Source of the DNA: Micavibrio sp. UBA2137
Lineage (GTDB): Bacteria > Pseudomonadota > Alphaproteobacteria > Micavibrionales > Micavibrionaceae
Direction of reading: 5' to 3'
NCBI GenBank assembly: GCA_002328415.1
Contig: DCXL01000001.1
Location: 5,521 to 69,520 of the forward strand
Length of the DNA stretch: 64,000 bases
Part shown: positions 51,916-61,933 of the stretch, in pieces
Layout: each line of letters starts with the position of its first letter
Numbering within the stretch: position 1 is the first letter of the stretch
Program-made: the position numbers and the translations under genes
The notes under the pieces: generated by a model
What the model saw: the letters and a program-made list of their open reading frames with translations, nothing else
Databases searched by the model: none
Told to the model about the DNA's origin: nothing

Positions 51916-54096
51916 ATGAACACAGGAAATGAATCAGTACGTCTCGGCAGTCACTTCGATGAACTCGATGTTGATTTGCGACGTCTATTGATGCTTTTGT
52001 GGCGCAGGAAGTGGGTTATCCTGACATTTGTTGTTGCCGCTTTGGTAATTGCGACGCTTATTACATTCACATTATCAACACGCTACACAGCACAAGCCTT
52101 GGTTCGTATTGAGAGCGAGAATATTAATCAATCCAGCATTAACCTTGAAAACTTCTTGTCAGAAAACAGGCTTGATACTGCGTTGGTATTGAGCGAAGTC
52201 GAGGTCCTGCGTTCCCGTACGGTCGCTGCAGCCGTGGTGGAAAGACTGCAAATGATAGGCGGTGAGGCGGCGCCTCAGCAAAAATCAGGCAACTTTAAAA
52301 CTCTTTCTGTGACAAGCCAAGACAGTGATAATAGATTAATGAGTGGCCGTGAAACACGCCTCGTTAATAAGTTCTTGAAAAACCTATCTATCAAATCCAT
52401 CCCAGGGTCTTACGTTATTCAAATATCGTACACAGATACAGACCCTAAAATGGCAGCGCTTGTCGCGAATACAGTTGTTGATGTTTATTTAGAAAAAAGA
52501 CTTGAGCAGAAATTTAATGCGACACAAAAAGTAACGCAGTGGCTTGATCGTCGCCTTCAGACATTGCGCGAGCAAGTTAGAGTCGCTGAGCAGGCTGTTG
52601 AAAATTACCGTGCAAACAATGACTTAATTGGTGGTGCGCGCTATGAAGTTACAGCGCAGCAGATTTCAGAGTTGAACTCTCAACTTGTTCTGGCCAAGTC
52701 GGACCGGGCTGAGGCTGAGGCGCGCCTACAAGACATGAAATCAGGGGCTATAGATTCTGCAGGTGCAGATTCAGCTGATGTTATGAATGCACGTCTTGTG
52801 CAAGACCTGAAAAAAACAGAAACAGACCTTCTTCGTCGCAAGGCTGATCTTTCATCGCGCTATGGGCCAAAGCATCCAGCGATGATTAATATTAATGCGG
52901 AGCTTGCTGATTTGCGTGCAAACTTGCGTGCGGAAAGTGCGAAGGTGGCAGGTACGTTAGAGGCGGAATTAGAGATTGCGCAAGCGCGTGTAGACTCTCT
53001 TCAAAAAACACTTAATGAATTACAAAATACAAAGCGTGGTGAAAATCAGGATATGATCGCACTACGTGAATTGGAGCGTGAAGCTGAATCAACACGCCTT
53101 ATTTATGATAATTTCTTAAATACTTACAAAAGAAGCGATCAAAAAGAGCAGCTTGAAGGCCCAGAGGCACAGGTCTTGTCATACGCGGCTGTTCCTGAAC
53201 AGCCATCTTACCCGAACAAGCCTTTGATTATATCTCTTGCTGCTGCCATTGCGCTCTTCCTTGGGATTACATTTGTCCTTGTTTTAGAAAAACTGGATAA
53301 TGCTTTCAGAAGCGCGTCTCAGTTAGAGAGCAGCACGGGCTACCCTTGTTTTGGACTTATCCCTATTGCTGAGGGTTCAAGTAAAGGTGGAATTGCGGAT
53401 CATATCTTAAATAAGCCATCATCTGCGGTAGCTGAATCAATACGCACACTCCGTATGGTTCTGAATTTAAGAGCAGGTTCAAATATTGAAGAACGTCCAA
53501 AGGTTGTCACAATAACATCGTCACTTCCTGCTGAAGGCAAAACCACATTATCATCATGGTTGGGGCGTGCTGCAGCCAAGTCAGGTGAGAAGGTCATTAT
53601 TATCGACTGCGATCTCCGCCGCCCGAATTTGCATCGCATTATGCGTAAATCAAATGATAAGGCCTTGGTCGATTATTTAACAGGTGATGTTGCTTTGGAT
53701 AAAGTTATCAATAAGGATGACCCATCAGGAGCACATGTGATTTATGCGCGTACTGTTTCAAATAGTGCGCTTGATCTTATTTCGTCAGAAAAAATGCGCA
53801 AACTGATTGCTTCACTGAAGCAAGCTTACGATCTTGTAATTCTGGATACACCAGCTTGTTTGGCAGTTTCAGACGCACGTATCTTGGCAAGCGAATCTGA
53901 TTACACGCTTTACGTTGTGGAATGGGACAAAACGCCACGCGAGGTTGTTACAACTGGTGTGAAACAATTCTCTGACTTTGGCTATGAAAACCTTGGTTTT
54001 GTTCTTTCAAGCGTTGATGTTAAACGTCACGCACGTTATGGATATGGTGATACAGCCTATTACTATGGCCGTTACAAAGAATATTATCAGAACTAA
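51916..54096 (+). CDS. Polysaccharide co-polymerase and tyrosine autokinase (Wzc/BY-kinase-like)
   Basis: The 726-residue protein (ATG after AAGG; an in-frame ATG 21 bases upstream is the alternative) joins a Wzz-type chain-length domain and a BY-kinase. The N-terminal helix is KWVILTFVVAALVIATLITF, followed by long coiled coil (residues 200-400). The second membrane helix LIISLAAAIALFLGITFVLVL is next to the PNKP motif. The kinase domain has Walker A SSLPAEGKTTLSSWLG, Walker A' KVIIIDCDLRRPN and Walker B LVILDTPACLAVSD. A tyrosine-rich tail with eight tyrosines in the last 20 residues is the usual autophosphorylation cluster. No cognate phosphatase is present. Confidence 0.93.
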   Translation: MNTGNESVRLGSHFDELDVDLRRLLMLLWRRKWVILTFVVAALVIATLITFTLSTRYTAQALVRIESENINQSSINLENFLSENRLDTALVLSEVEVLRSRTVAAAVVERLQMIGGEAAPQQKSGNFKTLSVTSQDSDNRLMSGRETRLVNKFLKNLSIKSIPGSYVIQISYTDTDPKMAALVANTVVDVYLEKRLEQKFNATQKVTQWLDRRLQTLREQVRVAEQAVENYRANNDLIGGARYEVTAQQISELNSQLVLAKSDRAEAEARLQDMKSGAIDSAGADSADVMNARLVQDLKKTETDLLRRKADLSSRYGPKHPAMININAELADLRANLRAESAKVAGTLEAELEIAQARVDSLQKTLNELQNTKRGENQDMIALRELEREAESTRLIYDNFLNTYKRSDQKEQLEGPEAQVLSYAAVPEQPSYPNKPLIISLAAAIALFLGITFVLVLEKLDNAFRSASQLESSTGYPCFGLIPIAEGSSKGGIADHILNKPSSAVAESIRTLRMVLNLRAGSNIEERPKVVTITSSLPAEGKTTLSSWLGRAAAKSGEKVIIIDCDLRRPNLHRIMRKSNDKALVDYLTGDVALDKVINKDDPSGAHVIYARTVSNSALDLISSEKMRKLIASLKQAYDLVILDTPACLAVSDARILASESDYTLYVVEWDKTPREVVTTGVKQFSDFGYENLGFVLSSVDVKRHARYGYGDTAYYYGRYKEYYQN

Positions 54097-54129
54097 TTTC
54101 TTTAAATTTAAAGCGATTAACTAACGGCC

Positions 54130-54726
54130 TTACGCGATTTCCTTGCGCGATTTAAAGGCCGTTGTGATTGTGCTGTCATCCAGATAATCAAGCTCGCCCC
54201 CGACAGGAATGCCGCGTGCAAGCCCTGTAATTGTGACACCCGTACCTTCAAGCCTGTCAGCAATGTAATGCGATGTTGTCTGGCCATTAACTGTGGCACT
54301 AAGGGCTAAGATAACTTCTTGAATATTTTCATTATCAATGCGCGACAACATATCTGAAATGCCCAGATCTTCTGGACGAATGCCATCAATACTGGAAAGA
54401 ACCCCGCCTAAAACGTGGTAAAGCCCTTTGAAATGCCCTGTGCGCTCAATGGCCCAAATATCAGCAACCGAGGCCACAATACATAATGTTTTTTTGTCAC
54501 GTGAATGGCTTTGACATAGTGAACATGGCACAACCGTGTCCAGATTGCCGCACGTATCACATGTCTTAATATTCTTTTCTGCTTCAATTAGAGCCTGAAT
54601 GAGAGGCTCCATTACACTTTGCTTTTTGGTAACCATGTGGAGCGCAATACGGCGCGCACTGCGCGGCCCAAGTGCAGGAAGCCCGGCAAGAATTTTGATT
54701 AAATGTTGGAGGCCATTTTCACTCAT
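54130..54726 (-). CDS. recR: Recombination mediator RecR
   Basis: RecR acts with RecO and RecF to load RecA on single-stranded gaps. The 198-residue protein (start MSENGLQHLIK) has LAGLPALGPRSARRIALHMV (helix-hairpin-helix), the zinc finger CDTCGNLDTVVPCSLC, and the Toprim domain LCIVASVADIWAIERTGHFKGLYHVLGG. Its start overlaps the stop of the flavin-reductase-like gene by four bases. The usual partner dnaX-ybaB is not adjacent. A loose inverted repeat at 54123-54163 may end its transcript. Confidence 0.97.
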   Translation of the reverse strand: MSENGLQHLIKILAGLPALGPRSARRIALHMVTKKQSVMEPLIQALIEAEKNIKTCDTCGNLDTVVPCSLCQSHSRDKKTLCIVASVADIWAIERTGHFKGLYHVLGGVLSSIDGIRPEDLGISDMLSRIDNENIQEVILALSATVNGQTTSHYIADRLEGTGVTITGLARGIPVGGELDYLDDSTITTAFKSRKEIA

Positions 54727-55415
54727 AGAGACCAATCTTCAGCATGAATACGCTGAGGGTCAATTGATTTTTTAAGTAAAAGCGTTTTTGTGGCCTCAAC
54801 CATAGGCACTGGTCCACACATATAGCTTCTATAATTTTTTAAATCCTCAAAATCCTGTTCTATCAATTGCGTTATAAGTCCGTGCGGAAAATCTTTATGG
54901 TTTTCTTCTGAGAGGGCGAAACGATAAGTGAAAAGAGGGTTTTCTATTTCGAGTTGTTTGAAATGCGCGTGTAAATAGAGCCCGTCTTTGTTGCGCGACC
55001 CGTGATAGAGATAAATTGGATTGTCGCGCGCCTTTTGAAGGGCAGCTTCAATAAGGGCCTTTATCTGCGCAAGACCGGTTCCGCCGGCAACCATCAAGAG
55101 CGGCTTTTTACAAACGCCTTTAAAGGTAATATTGCCTTGACCATGCGAAACTTTCAGGGACTCACCTGCGTCTAAGTCCTGCACAATATATTTAGAAAGA
55201 GCGCGCCCCTGTCCGATGTGGAATTCAAGATGAGAGGATTGTCCACCCTCTGGTGCGTTTGCAACCGAATAAGAGCGCGCCTCAAAATCTTCTGCTTGAA
55301 TAGTGACAAATTGCCCCGCCTTATATTTCACTGGTTTGTCAGTGGTGACCTTAATCAGTGCAATTTCTTTAGAAGGGCAATCCTTGCATTTTACTGTAGC
55401 ATTAATAAGTGACAT
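54723..55415 (-). CDS. FAD/NAD(P)-binding oxidoreductase, ferredoxin-reductase-like
   Basis: The 230-residue protein has an N-terminal FAD-binding barrel with AGQFVTIQAEDFEARSYSVANAPEG, in which the RSYS-type motif binds FAD. It continues with the NAD(P) site LMVAGGTGLAQIKALI and the C-terminal YMCGPVPMVEA. This architecture fits flavodoxin/ferredoxin reductase-like or aromatic-ring-hydroxylase reductase domains without an iron-sulfur domain. The electron acceptor is unknown. It overlaps recR by four bases (ATGA) and follows lolA by six bases, so it may lie in an operon with them. Confidence 0.85.
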   Translation of the reverse strand: MSLINATVKCKDCPSKEIALIKVTTDKPVKYKAGQFVTIQAEDFEARSYSVANAPEGGQSSHLEFHIGQGRALSKYIVQDLDAGESLKVSHGQGNITFKGVCKKPLLMVAGGTGLAQIKALIEAALQKARDNPIYLYHGSRNKDGLYLHAHFKQLEIENPLFTYRFALSEENHKDFPHGLITQLIEQDFEDLKNYRSYMCGPVPMVEATKTLLLKKSIDPQRIHAEDWSL

Positions 55416-55421
55416 GTAATC

Positions 55422-56060
55422 TTATTGGTTTAGACCTTTGGGTTTCTGGTCTCTATATACGAATAAAGAGCTGTCGAGTGCAACATCTGTTTCTGCATCA
55501 AGAAGCGTTACATCTGTTTGCGCACCCGTTGCATCAACAACCGTCCATTTTTTTAGTTGATAAGGTTCCTTATTGAACGTCAATGTGAGTGCGCCTGCCA
55601 AAGGATCACTTTTTTGAACAACTGTGATATTCACATTTTCAGGTGTGTGAGAGATGCCCTTTACAACAACATCACCACTGAGCGATATATTTTCGCGTAG
55701 AAGAAAATCGGCCAGTGTTTGTCCAATGGGGGCGTTTGTTTGCTGACCTAGTTCGCTGTCATAAAAATAAATGAAAATGCCATCGGCGACGATATAGTCT
55801 TGAATAGGCGGATCATATTCAAAACGCAACTTGCCTGGGCGGTCCAGATAAAATGTTCCTGTCGCCTGCAATCCATTGCTTTCCTGAACAAAGCGCGCGC
55901 GGACCGTGTCCATATTCTTCAGATATTTTTCAGCAGCCATGACTTCGGGCGCAGTGCTGCTTGCGGCAAAGGACTGAAAGGAAATAAGCGCACCAATCAC
56001 AAGTGCCATAGAAGCCAGCATTTTTGGAGCTGATAAAATTTTTGTATTTATGAAGGCCAT
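55422..56060 (-). CDS. lolA: Outer-membrane lipoprotein carrier LolA
   Basis: LolA shuttles lipoproteins across the periplasm from LolCDE to LolB or the outer membrane. The start MAFINTKILSAPK was chosen because AGGAGA lies upstream. It yields 212 residues with a signal peptide ending LISFQSFAA. The mature part has KYLKNMDTVRARFVQES, TGTFYLDRPGKLRFEYDPP and ADGIFIYFYDSEL, a classic LolA fold signature. It precedes the FAD oxidoreductase by six bases. Upstream is heme A synthase. Confidence 0.93.
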   Translation of the reverse strand: MAFINTKILSAPKMLASMALVIGALISFQSFAASSTAPEVMAAEKYLKNMDTVRARFVQESNGLQATGTFYLDRPGKLRFEYDPPIQDYIVADGIFIYFYDSELGQQTNAPIGQTLADFLLRENISLSGDVVVKGISHTPENVNITVVQKSDPLAGALTLTFNKEPYQLKKWTVVDATGAQTDVTLLDAETDVALDSSLFVYRDQKPKGLNQ

Positions 56061-56079
56061 TATAGTTATTTTCTCCTGA

Positions 56080-57114
56080 TTATTTCGTATTTTTCTTATT
56101 ACGCTTGGATCCACCCTTATCCTTTGCACAGCCATTTAAAAAAACTGAATGCAAAGCATATATGAGAAGACCGCACAATACGAAAGCGCCTGCTTGATGC
56201 GTTGCTGCCAAACCAATATGGACTTGCGTATGAAGCGTGGCAATGCCTGATCCAATTTGCAGTAAGGTCATAAGCAAGAGTGCGTGATTTTTAACGCGTA
56301 ATCCAAATGTAAAGATGGAAAGCCCTGTTAAAATGGCTATCCAACGATGAAAAAATTGTGCAGCCGCTGGATTTGCGTGGAGCGCATTGAGGCTGTTTAC
56401 CTCTGCTGGAATAAGCGCTCCGCCCATAAGTGGCCAGTCATTATAAATTAACCCCCCATTTTGCCCTGCGACAAACGCTCCCCAGATAACTGTTATTATA
56501 AGCAGAGTAAGTGAGATGACACCGTGGCGCTTCAAACAAAAGCGCGACATATCAAAGGAAGGCCGTCCATATTTAATATCAAAGGCAGTCCAAAGAAGGG
56601 CTATGTAAACAAGAAGGGCGAGTGTGAGATGAGCTGCCAGGCGGTAATGAGAAACATCTGTGCGCTCGGTCAGTCCACTCATCACCATGAACCACCCCAT
56701 AACACCTTGAAGGCCACCTAGTGCGAGTAATAACAAAGCGCGTTTTTTTAGCCATGGCGCTAACGCCCCCTTAACCCAAAAATAGATAAGAGGGACGACA
56801 AACACGAGGCCAATCAAGCGCCCCCAAAGCCTATGAAACCATTCCCAAAAGAAAATCTGTTTGAAGTCAGATAGTTCCATCCAGCTATTGACCTGCTGAT
56901 ATTCGGGAATTTGCTTGTAAAGATCAAAGACGCGGTTCCATTCTGTTTCAGAAAGAGGAGGAAGCGCACCAATAAGAGGTCGCCATTCTGTCATGGACAA
57001 TCCTGATTCCGTTAGCCGTGTAATCGCTCCAATCACAGCCATACAGAAAACCATGAAGGCTGTTGCTAGCATCCAGTTCACAAGAGGTTTGTTATTTACG
57101 CTTGATTTGCTCAT
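56080..57114 (-). CDS. ctaA: Heme A synthase (COX15/CtaA)
   Basis: The 344-residue membrane protein oxidises heme O to heme A for cytochrome aa3 oxidase. The start MSKSSVNNKPLVNWMLATAF was used because the longer frame has an unrelated polar N-terminus. Eight membrane helices carry the heme-ligating histidines: EWFHRLWGRLIGLVFV, AHLTLALLVYIALL, FFHRWIAILTGLSIF and LAATHQAGAFVLCGLL. GAITRLTESGLSMTEW is the conserved first-loop motif of type 1 alphaproteobacterial COX15. It implies an aa3-type oxidase elsewhere in the genome. The divergent fnr start is only 24 bases away. Confidence 0.96.
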   Translation of the reverse strand: MSKSSVNNKPLVNWMLATAFMVFCMAVIGAITRLTESGLSMTEWRPLIGALPPLSETEWNRVFDLYKQIPEYQQVNSWMELSDFKQIFFWEWFHRLWGRLIGLVFVVPLIYFWVKGALAPWLKKRALLLLALGGLQGVMGWFMVMSGLTERTDVSHYRLAAHLTLALLVYIALLWTAFDIKYGRPSFDMSRFCLKRHGVISLTLLIITVIWGAFVAGQNGGLIYNDWPLMGGALIPAEVNSLNALHANPAAAQFFHRWIAILTGLSIFTFGLRVKNHALLLMTLLQIGSGIATLHTQVHIGLAATHQAGAFVLCGLLIYALHSVFLNGCAKDKGGSKRNKKNTK

Positions 57115-57123
57115 AACTTCTGA

Positions 57124-58221
<1,098 letters not shown>

Positions 58222-58273
58222 TTGAGCGCATCGCATATGTACTTAAGCCTGCGAATATGCAAGATTGTCTGTT

Positions 58274-59104
58274 ATGACATATGATGTTTTAAATGCTGTA
58301 AAAAACGGGTACGTACTCACCTGGACACACCGCAAATTTCTTTTGCGATTGATAACCGTACCACTCATTGTCAAATTACTGTGCTTTTTTACTGCCTTTA
58401 TGCTGGACATTAACCAGACAAACTTGCGTTATGTTTTCATTATGCTTCCCTCATATTTCACGGAAGGTTGGCTAATTGCCCAATTTATTCGCTTTATATT
58501 AACTGGTCATGCGTGGCCTGCACATGTCACTAAACGTGGAGATAAAAACTTTGATGTTATGCTTGAGCGCGCGCGTGGTATTCTCGCCTCAATTATTACC
58601 TATGTCATTATTTCAGTCGTATATGGTGGCGCTATTGCGCTTTTCTTTGAAATGGAGGCAATCGGATCTGAGGATGTGAGCGGGGCTCTTGCCTATCAGG
58701 ATAATCCTTATGCAGCACTTTTTGCCTTTGTTGCTTTGTTTGTGAGTATCTGGGCTTTTCGCCTGATCTGGTTAAACATTCCAATGATTATTCTAATGCC
58801 GCCACAGTTTTTCTTGGGCAAGTTAAAGGGGTTGATGCCGTCTATCTATATGATTGCGACATGGTTGCTGTCTGTCATTCCCTTTTATTTTATCGTCTTG
58901 TTCTTCTCTAGCGTACTGACGGCACCCTATAGTGGCGGGCTTATGGACGCGCCTCAACCAATTGCTTTTGTCGTTATTACAGTTAGTATTGTTGCAGAAG
59001 TTATTGTCAAGATTTTGGCAACAACATCTATTGTGGCATTGCTCTATGACATCTTTAAATCATATGGTTTTACACCCGTTCATATTGAAAAAAGCGCTCC
59101 ATGA
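58274..59104 (+). CDS. Multi-pass membrane protein of unknown function
   Basis: The 276-residue protein (ATG start, preferred over an upstream TTG) has six or seven likely membrane helices. These include LRLITVPLIVKLLCFFTAFML, ILASIITYVIISVVYGGAIALFF, LFAFVALFVSIWAFRLIWLNIPMIIL and AFVVITVSIVAEVIVKILATTSIVALL. No known motif is seen. Its stop overlaps the ferredoxin start by four bases (ATGA), so the two are translationally coupled, and it lies between reductase and ferredoxin genes. A role with that pair is possible but unproven. Confidence 0.75.
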   Translation: MTYDVLNAVKNGYVLTWTHRKFLLRLITVPLIVKLLCFFTAFMLDINQTNLRYVFIMLPSYFTEGWLIAQFIRFILTGHAWPAHVTKRGDKNFDVMLERARGILASIITYVIISVVYGGAIALFFEMEAIGSEDVSGALAYQDNPYAALFAFVALFVSIWAFRLIWLNIPMIILMPPQFFLGKLKGLMPSIYMIATWLLSVIPFYFIVLFFSSVLTAPYSGGLMDAPQPIAFVVITVSIVAEVIVKILATTSIVALLYDIFKSYGFTPVHIEKSAP

Positions 59105-59418
59105 AAATTTACGTGACAGATCAAACAGGCAAGAAACACGAACTTGATGCCATCGAAGGATGGCGTGTGATGGAGATTATTCGTGACCATGGTTTGCCCA
59201 TTAAGGCCGAATGCGGTGGCGCGTGTTGTTGTGCAACATGCCATGTTTATGTGGATGAAGCTTGGGAGGATAAGCTTTATCCAAAAAGCGATGATGAGGA
59301 CGATATGTTGGCTGAAGCTTACGACGAGGAAGATAATTCACGCCTGTCCTGTCAAATCATCATGTCTGAGGAGCTAGATGGCCTGGAAGTGACATTGGCA
59401 GAGAGCGCAAAGCCATGA
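59101..59418 (+). CDS. 2Fe-2S adrenodoxin-type ferredoxin
   Basis: The 105-residue protein has the plant/adrenodoxin-type cluster ligands at Cys38, Cys44, Cys47 and Cys84 in AECGGACCCATCHVYVDE and SRLSCQIIMSEEL. Two further cysteines (42 and 43) lie in the loop. The fold fits small soluble electron carriers for cytochrome P450s, Fe-S assembly or heme A synthase. The adjacent ferredoxin reductase could supply electrons. It is coupled at both ends: ATGA with the membrane gene before it, and four-base overlap with the TyrA-like gene after it. Confidence 0.93.
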   Translation: MKIYVTDQTGKKHELDAIEGWRVMEIIRDHGLPIKAECGGACCCATCHVYVDEAWEDKLYPKSDDEDDMLAEAYDEEDNSRLSCQIIMSEELDGLEVTLAESAKP

Positions 59419-60185
59419 CTGTGAATAAGGCTATGTCTTGTGGCATTATCGGCTTTGGCGCTTTTGGGCGCTTTATGGCCAAACATCTTGCAACATATTT
59501 CACGCTTTCAATCTATGATAATGCAAACGAAAGAGATGTAGGCACAAACATTCCAAATGCCCATTTCGCGCCCTTAGAGGCGGTATGTGGCTGCGATATT
59601 GTCATTTATGCTGCCCCCGTTCAGGCATTGGAAAATGTGCTTCAGGATATTAAAGATAAGCTTAACCCAGAATGTCTCTTTATTGATGTGTGTTCGGTGA
59701 AAATTAAACCAGTCGCACATGTTCTGAACATTTTACCAAAGACAATAGATTTTATCAGTCTGCACCCGCTCTTTGGTCCACAAAGCGGACGTAACGGCAT
59801 TGAAAATCTCAATATTGCGCTGTGCGATGTGCGGTCACATCGCGGGCAATGTGTTACGCTTTTTCTAAAAGAAAAACTGAATCTTAATGTCATTGAAACC
59901 ACACCTGAAAAACATGATAGGGACATGTCCTATGTGATGGGCCTAACACACATGATGGCCAAGGTCTTTGCCATGATGGATGTGGGGGAAACGGCCCAAA
60001 CAACACGCACCTATGATTTGTTGCTTGAAATGGTCGATATGATTAAGGATGACAGCGATGATTTATTTTTGGCTATTCAAGAAGAAAATCCATTTGTTGA
60101 AGACACGAAATCACGTTTTTTTGATGCAGTTTCTAGGCTTCAAACACGCCTCGACCGCAAACAGGCAGAAATTGAAAAAACCTAA
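59415..60185 (+). CDS. Prephenate/arogenate dehydrogenase family protein (TyrA-like)
   Basis: The 256-residue protein has an N-terminal NAD(P)-binding motif GIIGFGAFGRFMAKHL and a C-terminal helical half. HPLFGPQSGRNGIENLNIALC is the conserved region with the substrate-binding histidine in HPLFGP. TyrA enzymes convert prephenate or arogenate to tyrosine precursors. The cofactor and substrate choice cannot be fixed. Four-base overlap with the ferredoxin gene implies co-transcription, though no functional link is evident. It is convergent with usg with no bases between stops. Confidence 0.85.
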   Translation: MTVNKAMSCGIIGFGAFGRFMAKHLATYFTLSIYDNANERDVGTNIPNAHFAPLEAVCGCDIVIYAAPVQALENVLQDIKDKLNPECLFIDVCSVKIKPVAHVLNILPKTIDFISLHPLFGPQSGRNGIENLNIALCDVRSHRGQCVTLFLKEKLNLNVIETTPEKHDRDMSYVMGLTHMMAKVFAMMDVGETAQTTRTYDLLLEMVDMIKDDSDDLFLAIQEENPFVEDTKSRFFDAVSRLQTRLDRKQAEIEKT

Positions 60186-60470
60186 TTACTGTAGCGTAAT
60201 CTCGCTGCCCCAATAATCAAACTCTTCTGGCGAGATAATTTTCTTGCTCGCCATATAAACTGAGTGCAATTTGCCATCCAGTTCACGCGTCCAAAATCGT
60301 AGAAAATTCTTCAATTCCGGGAATCTTGGCGCAATATCATATTCTTGCCAGATATAGCTTTGCAGAAAAGAAGGGTGGTCGGGCATGAAGTAAAGTATCT
60401 CTGCTGTCGTGAGACGATAATGAGAGACAAGTTGTTTGCTGACGTTAGAAACAGGATTATCCTTATCCAT
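60186..60470 (-). CDS. usg: Usg family protein
   Basis: The 94-residue protein matches the Usg family known from alphaproteobacteria. Its core is SHYRLTTAEILYFMPDHPSFLQSYIWQEYDIAPRFPELKNFLRFWTRELDGKLHSV, a highly conserved stretch. Function is unknown; the name comes from a gene upstream of a trp gene in Caulobacter, as recalled. It stands between convergent tyrA-like and divergent ihfB genes. GAAGGAG lies nine bases upstream of its ATG. Confidence 0.88.
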   Translation of the reverse strand: MDKDNPVSNVSKQLVSHYRLTTAEILYFMPDHPSFLQSYIWQEYDIAPRFPELKNFLRFWTRELDGKLHSVYMASKKIISPEEFDYWGSEITLQ

Positions 60471-60639
60471 AAAAAACTCCTTCTGTCATATCTATTATCT
60501 TAACATATTTCGTGAAAAGAGTACAAAAATAGCGGTTTTCTTCTTCTTTTTAAAAGAGATATAGACTCCGTTGTTATCTGCTCTAAATCATTGTATAGTA
60601 AAGCATAAATAGCTAAGAGAGAGCCTGAAAGATAAGCAT

Positions 60640-60927
60640 ATGACAAAATCAGATTTAATTCAGAAAATCGCAGATCGTAACCCGCACCTTTACTTGCGTG
60701 ACATTGAAAAGATTGTGAACACAATTTTTGATGAAATTACAGATGCGCTAGCAGATGGTAACCGTGTCGAGCTAAGAGGTTTTGGTGCGTTTTCTGTGAA
60801 GCATCGCGATGCACGCATTGGCCGTAATCCACGTACTGGTGAGAGCGTTCAGGTTGAGGCCAAATCAATGCCTTTCTTCAAGACAGGGAAGGCGCTACGT
60901 GAAAGATTAAACGGCGAAGACGCATAA
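60640..60927 (+). CDS. ihfB: Integration host factor subunit beta
   Basis: IHF bends DNA at specific sites and helps initiation, recombination and transcription. The 95-residue protein has the HU/IHF fold: [17 protein letters not shown], then the beta-arm [23 protein letters not shown] with the DNA-intercalating proline in RNPRTG. The beta-subunit is favoured by the R-rich arm and by its neighbour, a LapA-like gene, as in other Proteobacteria. The partner alpha subunit is not in the window. The stop codon overlaps the next start (TAATG). Confidence 0.93.
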   Translation: MTKSDLIQKIADRNPHLYLRDIEKIVNTIFDEITDALADGNRVELRGFGAFSVKHRDARIGRNPRTGESVQVEAKSMPFFKTGKALRERLNGEDA

Positions 60928-61256
60928 TGCGTGTTTTTCGCTGGCTTGCAACAGCTACAGTTGCCCTGATTGTGCTTGGCTTTACGCTGAGTAACCTCGA
61001 ATCGACATCCGTACAGCTCACACCATTCCACGCCCCTTTTGCGCTTCCACTCTACTTTGTTATTTTAGGCAGCCTAAGCGTCGGCTTCATATGGGGTGGT
61101 TTGCTTGTCTGGATTAATGGCGCACACACACGCAAAGATTTGCGTCAAGCCAAGAAACAAATTAAGGCGCTGGAAACTGAAATTGAAGACGAAAAAACAC
61201 TGAATGAAAAGGCAGAACAGGATAATAATCAAGAGGTCTCGCGTGTCTTATCCTAA
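60927..61256 (+). CDS. lapA: LapA/DUF1049-domain membrane protein
   Basis: The 109-residue protein has two membrane helices (WLATATVALIVLGFTLSNL and ALPLYFVILGSLSVGFIWGGLLVWING) followed by a coiled-coil cytoplasmic part (LRQAKKQIKALETEIEDE). This is the LapA (YciS) form, which in E. coli works with LapB on LPS assembly. Only the domain and order are seen here; LapB is not adjacent, so the LPS link is inferred. It lies between ihfB (one-base overlap) and pyrF (14-base overlap), as in many Proteobacteria. Confidence 0.88.
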   Translation: MRVFRWLATATVALIVLGFTLSNLESTSVQLTPFHAPFALPLYFVILGSLSVGFIWGGLLVWINGAHTRKDLRQAKKQIKALETEIEDEKTLNEKAEQDNNQEVSRVLS

Positions 61257-61932
61257 AATCTTCTGTGCGGCTGACTCTGATAATTTTGATACTATTACAA
61301 CGTTGGCAAGCGCGGTTGAGCAGGGGCAAGCTGGTCTAAAACTAGGCTTACAGTTTTTCAATCGCTTTGGCCCTGAGGGTGTTGCCAAAATTCAAAAGAG
61401 CGCGCCCGACCTTCCCATTTTTCTTGATTTGAAATATTACGACATTCCCAACACGGTTGCAGGGGCGGTTAAGTCTGTTTTGCAGGTTGTACAACCTGCA
61501 TTTATCAATGTGCATGCAAGTGGCGGACAGGAAATGATGGAGCGGGCTGTTGAGGCAGCTGATGGTCGCTCAAAAGTTCTGGCTGTGACTATTTTAACTA
61601 GCTTTGACCAACAGGGTTTTGAAAAAGCTGGTTATGCGGGCGCGATTGCAGGGCGTGTTAATGCGCTTGCACAGCTTGCCAAAAAATCAGGGATGGATGG
61701 TGTTGTTTGCTCCCCACATGAGGTTGCTCTGCTCAGAGAAACATGTGGTGATGATTTTATCCTGATGGTGCCAGGCATCCGCCCAGAGGGAAGTGCAAAA
61801 GACGATCAAAAACGGGTGATGACACCAAAAGATGCAATTGAGGCTGGCGCCTCGCATTTGGTCATAGGTCGCCCGATTACACAAGCGCCCGACCCTGTCG
61901 CGGCTATTTCAGAAATTTATAAAACGCTTTAA
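61243..61932 (+). CDS. pyrF: Orotidine-5'-phosphate decarboxylase
   Basis: PyrF makes UMP from OMP. The start is a GTG (MSYPKIFCAADSDNF) that overlaps the lapA stop by 14 bases; a longer frame of 13 more residues is less likely. The 229-residue barrel has KLGLQFFNRFG, the catalytic FLDLKYYDIPNTVAGAV (Asp-Lys-Asp array) near residues 58-74, and GIRPEG and VIGRPIT near the end. It is the last gene of ihfB-lapA-pyrF and ends one base before the convergent gyrB stop. Confidence 0.96.
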   Translation: MSYPKIFCAADSDNFDTITTLASAVEQGQAGLKLGLQFFNRFGPEGVAKIQKSAPDLPIFLDLKYYDIPNTVAGAVKSVLQVVQPAFINVHASGGQEMMERAVEAADGRSKVLAVTILTSFDQQGFEKAGYAGAIAGRVNALAQLAKKSGMDGVVCSPHEVALLRETCGDDFILMVPGIRPEGSAKDDQKRVMTPKDAIEAGASHLVIGRPITQAPDPVAAISEIYKTL

Positions 61933-61933
61933 T

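Noticed and set aside
61687..61884. Antisense frame inside pyrF
   Set aside because: It is short, lacks motifs and runs opposite a conserved catalytic gene.
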